From Crotalaria pallida (Eukaryota > Streptophyta > Magnoliopsida > Fabales > Fabaceae), in assembly GCA_037953625.1 (NCBI GenBank), contig CM075651.1, positions 101,991,001 to 102,055,000 on the forward strand: a stretch of DNA of 64,000 nt, read 5' to 3'. The translations under genes and the position numbers were made by a program. Of the stretch, positions 44,916 through 57,112 are shown piece after piece. The stretch's first letter is position 1. Each line of letters opens with the position of its first letter. Under the pieces are notes generated by a model. That model saw only the letters and a program-made list of their open reading frames with translations, had not been told where the DNA came from and made no database searches.

Positions 44916-45299
44916 TACTACAAGAAAAACCCTTTATTGCAACGACAAAAGTCGTTGTAAAAAACCAAAAGTCGTTGCAAAAAATATTTTCGGCAACGAC
45001 TTTGGTCGTTGCTGGTAAAGGCGTTGCAAAAGGGTATAGCAACGACTTTCTTCGTTGCTATAAAAAAACTGTTTTCAGCAACGACCCAAGTCGTTGCATA
45101 ACATATGTCGTTGCTAAACGGGGCTAGCAAGGCTGTGCAGGTAATCTATTTCTCAACGACATTGTCGTTGCAAAACACCATTGATTTTTTAAACGACAAA
45201 ATTATCGTTGCAGTAGTGTTTATTGGCAACGACAGTGTCGTTGCAATACACCCTTGATTTTTGAAATGACAAAATGGTCGTTGCAATAGCCTTTAATTA
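44916..45299 (+). mobile_element. CACTA-type transposon end with hairpin subterminal repeats
   Basis: The first bases TACTACAAGAAAAACC match the plant CACTA terminus CACTACAAGAAAA except for the first base. Within 360 bp there are about seven inverted pairs of the octamer GCAACGAC/GTCGTTGC separated by 3-5 bases, the dense subterminal repeat style of CACTA (En/Spm) elements. The end begins two bases before the expected end of LTR E, with TTA as the possible left target triplet. The other terminus is not found in the window, and LTR elements inserted to the right may have separated it. Confidence 0.75.
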
Positions 45300-45608
45300 T
45301 ATTAAAAAAATTCTTATTAACCTAATATAGCCATTTTAAATTCTGAAGTATAATGATAATAATTAAAAATAATTAATAAATTTTATATTATTAAATTGCC
45401 CATAAATAAAGAGCTCAAATCTCAACAATCTAATATAAAGAAAAGAAAAAGTGCCATAAATTTTATATTGATCAATTTATCAAAAGTGCCAAAAGGAAAA
45501 GAAAAAGATTGATTCACGCTCAATTTACTTAAATAGCTAACATGAAATTTTAAAATAATCAAAAGACGCTTCCATCTCCATATGTATTATCAATCTCAAC
45601 ATCCTTTC
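45300..45608. other. AT-rich stretch, no feature seen
   Basis: About 300 bases between the CACTA-type repeats and the giant-LTR element. It may be CACTA interior, but nothing in it is diagnostic. The last five bases, CTTTC, are the left target duplication of the next element. Confidence 0.6.
45604..45608. repeat. target-site duplication of the giant-LTR element, left
   Basis: CTTTC, repeated at 60010-60014. Confidence 0.92.
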
Positions 45609-46259
45609 TGTAACACCCCGCATTTTTCCCGTACGTGCGAGAGCGAATTTTGTTAAAATAAACCTTGAAGTTTTAATTTATAAAAGATTTTCGGACAAGA
45701 ATTTTATTTGAATAAGAAATAAAGTGTGATTTTCATGGATTTTTATAAACCAAAATGTTCTTATGAAGAGAAGTGAAGAATTTTGTTGAAATTTGAAATG
45801 GTTTGATGAATGGTGATTTTATTAAAAAGTGATTTTTTTGTTTGAAATGAAGTCTTTGAGTTGTTATCTTGGAAAATCTGTAACTTTTTAACCGTAACTC
45901 GGATTTTCATGAATTTTATATCAAAACGATCGTCTTGAAACGTAGATTTTAAAAATATAACTTTTAGAATTTTATGGGTTGTTTTATAAAAATTTATTTT
46001 CAGAAATAAGAAATACGAATTTTTGGGATTTGAATTTTTAAGAAAACAAATTTAATGGTTTGGCTTGAAATTTTTATGTGATATATGCTTGAATTAATGT
46101 GTGTGTACTGTGTGTTTGCTATATGATACATGGAATTAATTGTGTGAACGTGATTGTTTGAATTTATTGCATTAGTGTGTGAATTAATAATTAGAATGTT
46201 TAACTACATATGCTTAAGAAATAAAATATAAAATGTATGTATGTGTGTGAGTATGCTAC

Positions 46260-46260
<1 letters not shown>

Positions 46261-46321
<61 letters not shown>
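46261..46321. repeat. TA/TG microsatellite
   Basis: (TA)n then (TG)n, about 61 bp. The right LTR keeps a shorter (TA)n at 53663-53690 and lacks most of the (TG)n. Confidence 0.95.
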
Positions 46322-49300
46322 CTATGTATGACCGTGTATGTGTGTGTATGTATGTTAGGGTGTAGGAATTCTAGAAGTTTAGGGGTTAAGAAATTAGAAA
46401 CCAAATAGGAAACCAAGTTAGTAACCAAACTAAACTAGTAACCAAAACCCTAACAAATTGCTAACTAGTACTTAGACCTAGATGACCCCTAAAACACTAG
46501 CCATGCTACCTTGTCCCCCTTGGTTTTGATAAACACCACCCATGCATCTTTTTGTGATGCCAAAACCGTCCCTCCCATTTTATTCATGAACCAAACCAAA
46601 CCTAAGGGCAAAGAAGGAAATTGCGAATTGGCTATAAATATATGTGGCCTTAGTTCATTTCTCCCATTCTATTTCATTTACACACTTCCACCCTAAACAC
46701 TTCTCTAAGACCTCATCAAACTCTTAGAGAAAAGAAAAAAAAAAGAAATAGAGAGAAGAGAAAGGGGGTTTGGCCATGAGGCCTAGAGGAGAAGGAGAAG
46801 GAAGTTGAAGCTTGACCAAGCCACAACATTGAAGATCTAAGTGTAGGAAAGCTAGAAGACCAACCTCTATCATGGTAGGACTTGAAGAGTTTGGAGAAGA
46901 CTTGTAATAGTATAGACTTTCCTTTTCTAGATTATAGATCTTCTTTTTCTTCTTTGCATGTTGATTTTTCTAAGTTGGAAGATGAACTTATGTGTTGTTC
47001 TCTTTTGATTTTGGACTTTAGGGACTTAAATAATTGGTAATATGTGTGACCTTATGTGTGATGCTTCGGTTAAGATTCTTGTTGATGGATCTAGTATTTT
47101 TCTAACTAAAAACTTCAAGATCTAAAGAAAACTAAGATTTTTGTGAAAAGCTAAAATAAATCTTCTTGCATGTTTAATTTTCTTGCTCTAACTGTGACCT
47201 ATATGTATATTTATGTGATTATTTGACATAAAAATTTCATGATCTAAACTTGTTTATTTGTTGAGCAAAATTCTTTAGTCTTGCATGTTAAATCTTTGTG
47301 TTAAAACTATGATCTATGTGTATTTCCATGTTTATTTGATGAATAAAGTCATGATCCGAACTTGATTTATGAAAAAGTTTCAAAGAAAAGTTAAAGAAAC
47401 CAAGTTTTAAAATGATTTTAAATATAAGCATGATTTGATCTAGTGTTTGAGTTGATGCATGTATACTTTAGGACTAGATCTAATGATTTTACACTTGTGC
47501 ATGCCATTTAGAAACTTGAAGCATAACTTTGATTTTTATAAAATAATGAGCTTGAGGTTTATTTTGTGAAGGTTGATGTGAATGTAATGTGTTGTTTTAC
47601 ATGTTTTTATTTTGTGAAATGCATGACTTGTATGTTTAAAAAGTGAATTCAAAATCCTTGTTTTAAGGCATGTTGACTTTCGACCATACTAGGTATTAGA
47701 TAGGTAGCTAGGTTGTCCCTTATCTAGGGTACATGCATGATGAAATTCTTTGAATCTAAGGACTTAAAAAGTACATGCATGTGGTAATTTAATTTAAAAG
47801 AAAATTACATGTGAATCTTTGGAGTAATTTATGATTTAAATTGTTGTTTTAAAAATGAATTAAAGTTGTTAATCTTATCATTATATGCTCTCGGCTTTTA
47901 GATAAAAGGAAAGAAAATAATTTCATAAATTATGTCTTTGTTAATGTATTAAATCTTTGCATAATTTTACATTATAAGATTCGACCACTGCATACTAAAA
48001 GGTTTAAGAAAGTTTTCTTTATAAAATGGCATTTGATTGATGATACTATGTGTTGGAATGTAAATGAGGTGTGTGTGTCTTCTTTGGTTCTTTTCGGTCT
48101 TAGAGAAGAAAATGAATAAGTTCGTTGAATTATGTGAGAGGAATTTTGTAATGTTAAACCAATAATTTCAAGTTTAAAAATTTGTCCGTGATTAGGAATT
48201 GTTAAGAATGTGTGATTCGGTTTGTGTTAAATTAATTAGAAGACCAAATTTAAATTATTTTATTAGGAATATGATTTGTATGGTGTGTGATTGTGGATGC
48301 TTGTATGTGTTGTGTTGTGTTAAGTATGCTGAATCTGTTTGTGAATTTTATTTGTGAAAATCTATGTTTGAATTTCAAAGAGAATGTTTTACTTAAAAAG
48401 TATGATTTAAATAACTTAAATTAATTTGGAATTTTTATATTCTCTGATCAGTGTTTGGTAATGTTGTAGGTTTTGTAAATTTAATGGATCAATTTAATAT
48501 GGTTTTAAAACTTTATTTTCTAGCGTTCTGTTTAATGGTTCAGGAAAATGATTTTTATAATCAGAGTGTTTTTGAATTAAAAAGAAATGGATTTGGTTTT
48601 AATAAAAAGATTATTTTAATTATTTCAAAGTTTTCTTGAAAATCTTTTATGTGAAATCTGATTTGGTTTTGGAGTCTTTGGATATTAATAATGAGTTCTT
48701 AAGAAAGGAATTATTTCAAAGAGTTTTCGAAACGAAATTAAGAATTTATCGAAAACGTTCTAATGCACGGGGAAAAATGTTCTAGTTCGGGTGTCAGACG
48801 CGAAGGAAACGTGGCAAGGTTAGCGACTGGGGAACCTTGGAAAGCTTGCGGATGATTCGTCATCCAGGTGAGTGAGAGTGCGGTGGTCCCATGACGTGGT
48901 TGCTCGCAATCCGAATAGATGGATTGTGAGAGTACTGCGAATTAGGCAATAGAAATCTGTGTGCTAAATGTTTACTTGTTTTAGTTACATGCTAAATGTT
49001 TACTAGTTGTGCATATTTAATTCTGTTTGGAATTGTTTGATTATGCCTGAGTAGTGAAACCATAATAAGGAAATCGTGAAAGTGATGAGATGAGATTGAA
49101 AAGAGAAAAGAGAATGCGAATGAGAAACATGAGTATAATTAAGTGAAAGGTGAGCGATAAGTAAGACTAAAGAAAAGGATGTTGGAATGATTGAGAAAAG
49201 ATAAAGCATGATGCGAATGGAATGCAAAAGAGATAAAGTAAGAAAGGAAGTGAAATTTGAGTTGAAAAGAAATGAAAAATCTGATGAGGCGACTGGAAGC

Positions 49301-49978
49301 GTGGTTATGAAAGTGTGATGTGGTTGAATGGAGAAGTGATTCCTCGTTCATGTTTTTGGAAAGAAGCCTAGTGTTGAGTTGAGCTTGCTCCTCCATTAGC
49401 ACTCATCCAAAAATGTGATTTTTGAAAACGGTTTTTGAAAAGAGATTTTTGAAAAGTTTTTGTGAAAACGATATTTTGTGAAAGTTTTTGGAAATATTAC
49501 CTTTTGAAAAAGTTTTGCGAAAAGGTTTATGAAATGAGGTTTTTTGAAAATGTTTTGTGAAGTAAAGTTTTGTGAAATCATGTTTTCGAAAAGTTTTGCG
49601 AAATGATATTTTGAGAAAGACGAGGAAAATATACCGATGATGTTGATGAGGAATATGTTGAGAATGAGCTTATGAGAATTATGATGATGAGATGAGAATT
49701 TGATTTTGAGGCCAAGGGCCATTGAGATTTAGGGGGAACGGATTGCGATTAGTGGTCGGGCTTCGTTGAAGGGATGCACCAAGGACGAGCCGACTGTTAG
49801 GATTAATCCGCTAATTAACGTTAAAACATTAAAAGACTTTAAAAGACATTTACAAATGCGGTGAGGTATGAGTGTCGTATCGAAGAAGTGGAGAGGAAGG
49901 AACCATAGGTATCTGCTGATACTTAGGAGGAGATTGCATGAAGGGAGGACGATGACGGTGAAACGTCAAGAAGTCTAG

Positions 49979-50080
49979 AGTATATTTCTAGGCGGAACAA
50001 CTCCACATGTGGCGTACTAACGTGGTAGGGACTGGGTCTAATGCCGTGGCACGTTCTGCACTGCAGACTAGAAATATACT
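49979..50080. other. 13-bp stem closing a 76-nt loop in left LTR
   Basis: AGTATATTTCTAG (49979-49991) pairs perfectly with CTAGAAATATACT (50068-50080). In the right LTR the 3' arm reads CTAGAAATATATT, which still pairs as RNA through a G:U. Confidence 0.6.
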
Positions 50081-51322
50081 GTCGCCCCCTTGATTGCAAA
50101 TCGAGAATAGTGAGAGGGACTGGAACGGGGCATTTGTGATTGCCGCTGAGAGCGTGCCTGATTATATGATATGAAATGATTGAATTGATTTGAGGCTGAG
50201 TCCTCCTGGTCTGGGACCATTTGTTTGTGTGACAGCTGTCGTGCCCGCGTGGTAAAGGTCATGTACTCTTGTTTGCTGCCGACTAGGTTGGGTGGTTGAC
50301 CGAGGAGATGTAGACGTGTGTGAGCTCAATGATGTTTCCTCCTCATCATTGATGCTAACCGAGATAATAAAAATTAATAGACAAAGATGTTTTACAAAAA
50401 AGTGCAATAGAGATATCAAATATCGAACAAAGTTTATAAGACAGTATACGAAAGAATTCTTGGATTAAGAGATAAGTGTGGGAATTGTGAGGGAAGAAGG
50501 ATTGAGAAAAGTTATGAAAGTTCACGAGAAAGACTCTGAGAATGTGATTGTAAGAGCATGAATGATTTAAGTGGTTATGAATGATGTTATCGATGTGTTT
50601 ATAATAGTATGATATGTTTTGTTCTATGTGATTCATATGTGCTATGTGCATTACTTGTTATGTATGAGGATGACGTTTTAGTTACGTTGTTTTATTATAC
50701 TATCTGTCTTTCTTTATATTCAACCTACCCTGAGACCGTATGGTCAACCCGTTGGTGTTCGAAACACTGACTCTCTCCTACCGTGTTGTCGTATTGGCAA
50801 ATGCTGATATTGCAACCGGTAGATGGCGTTGTGCCAGGAACGGTAAGGACCCGACAACTCTCTGATGAGACTCTTGAGATGGTTGGAGGTGTCAACTCTG
50901 CTTGCGGACCGAGAACTTGATCTACCAAGACCCGGAGTTAGACGGCAAGACTTAGGGAGTATGACTAGAGGATAGGTAATCCCCCTCAGAGCTTTGTACT
51001 CCATTGTAGGTACTTAGTTACCTAGCTCTATCATACTGTACCCCGGCAAAAGTTTTTATTTGGCACATATATTTTGGAACAAGTAAACGGGCTAATGTTT
51101 TAAATGATGTTTTAGAAAACGAGTTTCAAAGTGCGGTGTCTTGTGACATCTCGGTTTGGAACTTGAAAGAGTTGTGCAATATGAGAACATAAGTTTTAAT
51201 GGTAACTGTGTTTTTAAAATCAAAATGTTCTCATCTTGTGTAACGCTTGCAAAAAAAATGGCCCTAATTTTCACTACTTTGAGTTTAAGTTTTCAAGTGG
51301 CCAAAACGGGGTGTTACAGTTG

Positions 51323-51334
51323 TGGTATCAGAGC
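51323..51334 (+). promoter_or_regulatory. primer binding site of the LARD-like element
   Basis: TGGTATCAGAGC, the initiator-tRNA-Met type, four bases after the left LTR. Confidence 0.93.
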
Positions 51335-53011
51335 AGTGGTTGAACTAAGTAACTTTACTTGTGAACTTACATACTCTGTTGTGTGTCTCTGAGTGTGCGT
51401 TAGTGTTAAGATAGCGATAGATAAGAATAGGAACGCTAAGAGTACGCGAATATTTTCATGGAACATGTCAGTTTCGTCTACAGAAAAGACGAGGAACAGA
51501 GATCAGTGACGTCACGGGATATTGATGTGTGATTCGGAATCTTCTTTCGTTGAACTTTTCTTTGATATGAACCCATCTTGTTTTTGATGATCCTTACACT
51601 CTTGCTGTGTGATCTTGTCTTAAGACTAGAATCTTTCTTTCTTTGTTGAAGCTTTTCTTGTGTAAACCCTTATGCATTGCCAAAATTGCTTTGGCATGGC
51701 GTTTGAAAGAACCTCTTTCTGAAAATTTTAACCCTGATTTTTGATTAACCTTGATTGTTGATGAACCCAAAACTTTCTCTTTTGATCTTGAACCAGACAT
51801 TTAACCTTTCCCAAACTCTTGTGGAGAATTTGGGGCTCTGACACCTAGTATCGGTCAAGTAGATAGTTCTAGAATTGAAAGTTAGTTGTGAAGTAATGGT
51901 TGAAGAGAATGAGGATTAGTAGGTATGAATTAAAGGAAGTATGAGTCATGGAGGAAATAGAAGTGTCCTTTTGAGTCCTAGATACGTGGTGAGTTATGTA
52001 AAGTAATTAGGATTAAGAATTTCGATGCCGGAATTGTTAAATTAATGGTTTAGTTGGAGATAAGATGAGGAAGAAATTGAGGTGATATTTAGAATCTTGA
52101 GGTCCTAAGTGTCTTGAATTGGGTTGTAAATTGTTAGATAGTGATGAATAAGTGACGATATGGTAAAAGTTGAATATATAGAGTGGCGGAATTGTGGTTA
52201 GAATCCTTAAGTGTTGACCTAAGGTTAGGTAAAAATCTAGGATTTGATGTGGTAATGAATGCTAAGCCTTTGAGTTGAGAAGTTTTGATGGCTTAGGATA
52301 TAAGGAAAATTGTGGAAAGTGGAAAAAGGGTTTAGAATTATCTAAGTTATATGATTGAATGGTGAGATAGTGCGTGTCTCTTGAGAAATTAGTGGTTGTT
52401 AGGATAAAGGGAAGACTTAATGGTAACCCTAGGAGTTTGATTAAGGCAAGTATATGGTGAGAAGTAAGACAATAAGAGGATAGATCGAAGTTAAGTGATG
52501 GGAAATTTTGTAAGGTTGACCAGAAAGTGGTGAAGGATAGGAGTAATTAGAGGTTAAGTTTGTAGTGATGAGTGTAGTATAGAGAGATAAGAGTCATCTA
52601 AGTTGGGGAGTGGTTGGAAATGTGAAGTTTTGAGGAAAAGTTCGTCTAGGCTTGAAGTGATGATAAGAAATCAACCTTGAGGTATAGTAGTGTCTTGACC
52701 CCGGATGTCCGAAACCTTGTTATTTCTGAATCCTATTTTGATGCTTTTGAACCTCTCAATCCTTTGTTGTCAATGAAATCGTATTGTCTTTACCCCATCA
52801 TATTTGTTATTGAAAGTACCCGAGGAATTACTCTTGCAAGTGACCCATATGATTGCTCTTGAGGACGACGAATAGATAGTATATGTTCGAAGATACGACG
52901 ATGGCTACAACCGGAAAGGGAAAGAATTTCGTCAAGAGGTTACGTGTCCACGAATTAGCCGGAATCTGCGCAGCATTTCTCGAGGACGAGAAATCTTCAA
53001 GTTGCGGAGAA
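51335..53011 (+). other. non-coding interior of the LARD-like element
   Basis: About 1.7 kb, G/A-rich from 51840 to 52680. No gag, zinc knuckle, protease or polymerase motif is visible on either strand, and the short frames at 51594-51800 and 52677-52862 match nothing I recognise. The purine stretch GCGGAGAA just before 53012 may serve as polypurine tract. Confidence 0.7.
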
Positions 53012-53662
53012 TGTAACACCCCGCATTTTTCCCGTACGTGCGAGAGCGAATTTTGTTAAAATAAACCTTAAAGTTTTAATTTATAAAAGATTTACGGACA
53101 AGAATTTTATTTGAATAAGAAATAAAGTGTGATTTTCATGAATTTTTATAAACCAAAATGTTCTTATGAAGAGAAGTGAAGAATTTTGTTGAAATTTGAA
53201 ATGGTTTGATGAATGGTGATTTTATTAAAAAGTGATTTTTTGTTTGAAATGAAGTCTTTGAGTTGTTATCTTGGAAAATCTGTAACTTTTTAACTGTAAC
53301 TCGGATTTTCATGAATTTTATATCAAAACGATCGTCTTGAAATGTAGATTTTAAAAATATAACTTTTAGAATTTTCTGGGTTGTTTTATAAAAAATTATT
53401 TTCAGAAATAAGAAATACGAATTTTTGGGATTTGAATTTTTAAGAAAATAAATTTAATGGTTTGGCTTGAAATTTTTATGTGATATATGCTTGAATTAAT
53501 GTGTGTGTACTGTGTGTTTGCTGTATGATACATGGAATTAATTGTGTGAACGTGATTGTTTGAATTTATTGCATTAGTGTGTGAATTAATAATTAGAATG
53601 TTTAAGTACATATGCTTAAGAAATAAAATGTAAAATGTATGTATGTGTGTGAGTATGCTACG

Positions 53663-53695
<33 letters not shown>

Positions 53696-55934
53696 ATGTA
53701 TGACCGTGTATGTGTGTGTATGTATGTTAGGGTTTAGGAATTCTAGAAGCTTAGGGGTTAAGAAATTAGAAACCAAATAGGAAACCAAGTTAATTAGTAA
53801 CCAAACTAAACTAGTAACCAAAACCCTAACAAATTGCTAACTAGTACTTAGACCTAGATGACCCCTAAAACACTAGCCATGATACCTTGTCCCCCTTGGT
53901 TTTGATAAACACCACCCATGCATCTTTTTGTGATGCCAAAACCGTCCCTCCCATTTTATTTATGAACCAAACCATACCTAAGGGCAAAGAAGGGAATTGC
54001 GAATTGGCTATAAATATATGTGGCCTTAGTTCATTTCTCCCATTCCATTTCATTTACACACTTCCACCCTAAACACTTCTCTAGGACCTCATCAAACTCT
54101 TAGAGAAAAGAAAAAAAAAGAAATAGAGAGAAGAGAAAGGGGGTTTGGCCGTGAGGCCTAGAGGAGAAGGAGAAGGAAGTTGAAGCTTGACCAAGCCACA
54201 ACAATGAAGATCTAAGTGTAGGAAAGCTAGAAGACCAACCTCTATCATGGTAGGACTTGAAGAGTTTGGAGAAGACTTGTAATAGTATAGACTTTCCTTT
54301 TCTAGATTATAGATCTTCTTTTTCTTCTTTGCATGTTGATTTTTCTAAGTTGGAAGATGAACTTATGTGTTGTTCTCTTTTGATTTTGGACTTTAGGGAC
54401 TTAAATAATTGGTAATATGTGTGACCTTATGTGTGATGCTTCGGTTAAGATTCTTGTTGATGGATCTAGTATTTTTCTAACTAAAAACTTCAAGATCTAA
54501 AGAAAACTAAGATTTTTGTGATAAGCTAAAATAAATCTTCTTGCATGTTTAATTTTCTTGCTCTAACCGTGACCTATATGTATATTTATGTGATTATTTG
54601 ACAAAAAATTTCATGATCTAAACTTGTTTATTTGTTGAGCAAAATTCTTTAGTCTTGCATGTTAATTCTTTGTGTTAAAACTATGATCTATGTGTATTTC
54701 CATGTTTATTTGATGAATAAAGTCATGATCCGAACTTGATTTATGAAAAAGTTTAAGTTCCTAATGTTTCATGTTAATTTTGTGATGATCCTAGTTGATC
54801 TAAGTGCATGCATGTAATTATTTTTGTTTAATGGATTTAAGATATTTAAATCCTTGATTTGCATGTTATTTTTCAAGAGTAAGAATTGTGTTTTCTTTTA
54901 TGTATGATTCGGTTTCAAAGAAAAGTTAAAGAAACCAAGTTTTAAAATGATTTTAAATATAAGCATGATTTGATCTAGTGTTTGAGTTGATGCATGTATA
55001 CTTTAGGACTAGATCTAATGATTTTACACTTGTGCATGCCATTTAGAAACTTGAAGCATAACTTTGATTTTTATAAAATAATGAGCTTGAGGTTTATTTT
55101 GTGAAGGTTGATGTGAATGTAATGTGTTGTTTTACATGTTTTTATTTTGTGAAATGCATGACTTGTATGTTTAAAAAGTGAATTCAAAATCCTTGTTTTA
55201 AGGCATGTTGACTTTCGGCCATACTAGGTATTAGATAGGTAGCTAGGTTGTCCCTTATCTAGGGTATATGCATGATGAAATTCTTTGAATCTAAGGACTT
55301 AAAAAGTACATGCATGTGGTAATTGAATTTAAAAGAAAATTACATGTGAATCTTTGGAGTAATTTATGATTTAAATTGTTGTTTTAAAAATGAATTAAAG
55401 TTGTTAATCTTATCATTATATGCTCTCGGTTTTTAGATAAAAGGAAAGAAAATAATTTCATAAATTATGTCTTTGTTAATGTATTAAATCTTTGCATAAT
55501 TTTACATTATAAGATTCGACCACTGCATACTAAAAGGTTTAATAAAGTTTTCTTTATAAAATGGCATTTAATTGATGATACTATGTGTTGGAATGTAAAT
55601 GAGGTGTGTGTGTCTTCTTTGGTTCTTTTCGGTCTTAGAGAAGAAAATGAATAAGTTCATTGAATTATATGAGAGGAATTTTGTAATGTTAAACCAATAA
55701 TTTCAAGTTTAAAAATTTGTCTGTGATTAGGAATTGTTAAGAATGTGTGATTCGGTTTGTGTTAAATTAATTAGAAGACTAAATTTAAATTATTTTATTA
55801 GGAATATGATTTGTATGGTGTGTGATTGTGGATGCTTGTATGTGCTGTGTTGTGTTAAGTATGCTGAATCTGTTTGTGAATTTTATTTGTGAAAATCTAT
55901 GTTTGAATTTCAAAGAGAATGTTTTATTTAAAAA

Positions 55935-57112
55935 ATAGGCTTATTTGCATTTTTGGTCCCCCAATTTTCACAATTTGGCGATTTTGGTCCCCCAGCTTTT
56001 AATTTGGCGATTTTGATCCCCCAATTTTTAATTAGTTGCGATTTTTGTCCCTCCGTCAGCCCTGTTAACGGAATAGTTGACGGAGGGACCAAAATCGCAA
56101 CTAATTAAAAATTGGGGGACCAAAATCGCGAAATTAAAAGTTGGGAGACCAAAATCGCCAAATTGTGAAAATTGAGGGACCAAAAGTGTAAATAAGCCAG
56201 AAAAAATTAAGTTTGAAAAAGTTAAAACTGCAAAGAAAAAGTTAAGACTACTAAAAAATAAAGATATAGAAATCCGATATCTAATAAAAAAATAAGACAT
56301 GCTTATCTGGATCTCTCAAATATAAGAAAAAATTAATTAGCTTTATATACGCAGACAATTATTCCTAAAATATTTTTATAAAATAGGGATTTTATTTATA
56401 TTTTATTTTATTTTCAATACAACTTTTTAAAAGTAGTTATATTTTTTTTATGAATTTGAGAAAATTAACTAAAATCAAATAAATTTTATTAATAAATAAA
56501 ATTTCAATTATTTTTTCTAATGATAGAGATAGGAGGCAGTATTACATAATTAGAAATATTGAATTTTTATTATAAATACTTAAAAAAATTTAAAATTAAG
56601 ATATACTACAAGGGCCCCACAGTGACCAACCCAAGTAGCAGTATGATAGTAATATGAACTGAACCAGCTGGTCCTATAATTCAAAGCCTGTCTTAGCAGT
56701 TGGCAAGATCTCAAATTCGTTCCAGGAGGATCAGAATGCTAGAGGAAAATCAGGCTCTGCAGCGACAGCTATTACAAAAGCATGCGAAAGAGCTTGAGAG
56801 CATGCCGGTCTTGACATTTAAACCATTGATTATTTGACTTTAAAGCATGTTGTGTGTGGATTGTTTCTGATTTGTTTCAAATTGTCATTTGGCGATTTTG
56901 GTCCCCCAGCTTTTAATTTGACGATTTTGGTCCCCCAATATTTAATTAGTTGCGATTTTGGTCCCTCCGTCAGCCCTGTTAACGGAATAGTTGACGGAGG
57001 GACCAAAATCGCAACTAATTAAAAATTGGGGGACCAAAATCACCAAATTAAAAGCTGGAGGACCAAAATCACCAAATTATGAAAATTGGGGGACCAAAAG
57101 TGCAAATAAGCC
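55935..57112. mobile_element. foldback-type DNA element inserted in the right LTR
   Basis: It is absent from the left LTR. Ends are inverted copies of GGCTTATTTGC(A). Two palindromic blocks (about 55936-56200 and 56886-57112) each carry repeated ATTTTGGTCCCCCA-type phrases on one side and their complements on the other, centred on CCTCCGTCAGCCCTGTTAAC. A unique centre of about 0.7 kb lies between. TAAAAA at 55929-55934 and 57113-57118 is a possible target duplication. It resembles MULE-like or foldback elements; no transposase is encoded. Confidence 0.7.
56736..56837 (+). other. short coiled-coil-like reading frame inside the foldback element
   Basis: A 33-residue frame starts MLEENQALQRQLLQKHAKEL and continues to a TGA. 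The heptad-like, Gln/Leu-rich composition is unlike the AT-rich surroundings and could be a captured exon. The parent gene is not recognised. Confidence 0.3.

Larger units (their letters stand above)
45609..51318 (+). repeat. left LTR of the LARD-like element (5,710 bp)
   Basis: It starts TGTAACACCCCGCATTTTTC and ends AACGGGGTGTTACA. It contains a (TA)n(TG)n run at 46261-46321, a TATA-like GCTATAAATATA at about 46630, a purine-rich leader, a putative donor (CATCCAG|GTGAGT at 48868) and acceptor (CCATTGTAG|GTAC at 51009), and no coding region. Confidence 0.92.

Noticed and set aside
46204..46428. Minus-strand frame with His/Thr and Ile/Tyr runs
   Set aside because: It is the translation of the (TA)n(TG)n microsatellite. 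The same applies to 53402-53821.
49396..49722. Minus-strand 108-residue frame, also at 58086-58412
   Set aside because: It is kept in both LTRs only because the LTRs are copies. It reads through TTTTGAAAA-type repeats and has no domain.
51323..51334. tRNA-Met-like sequence
   Set aside because: Only the 12-base complement of the tRNA 3' end is present, which is a primer binding site and not a tRNA gene. The same holds at 16461, 39870 and 63592.
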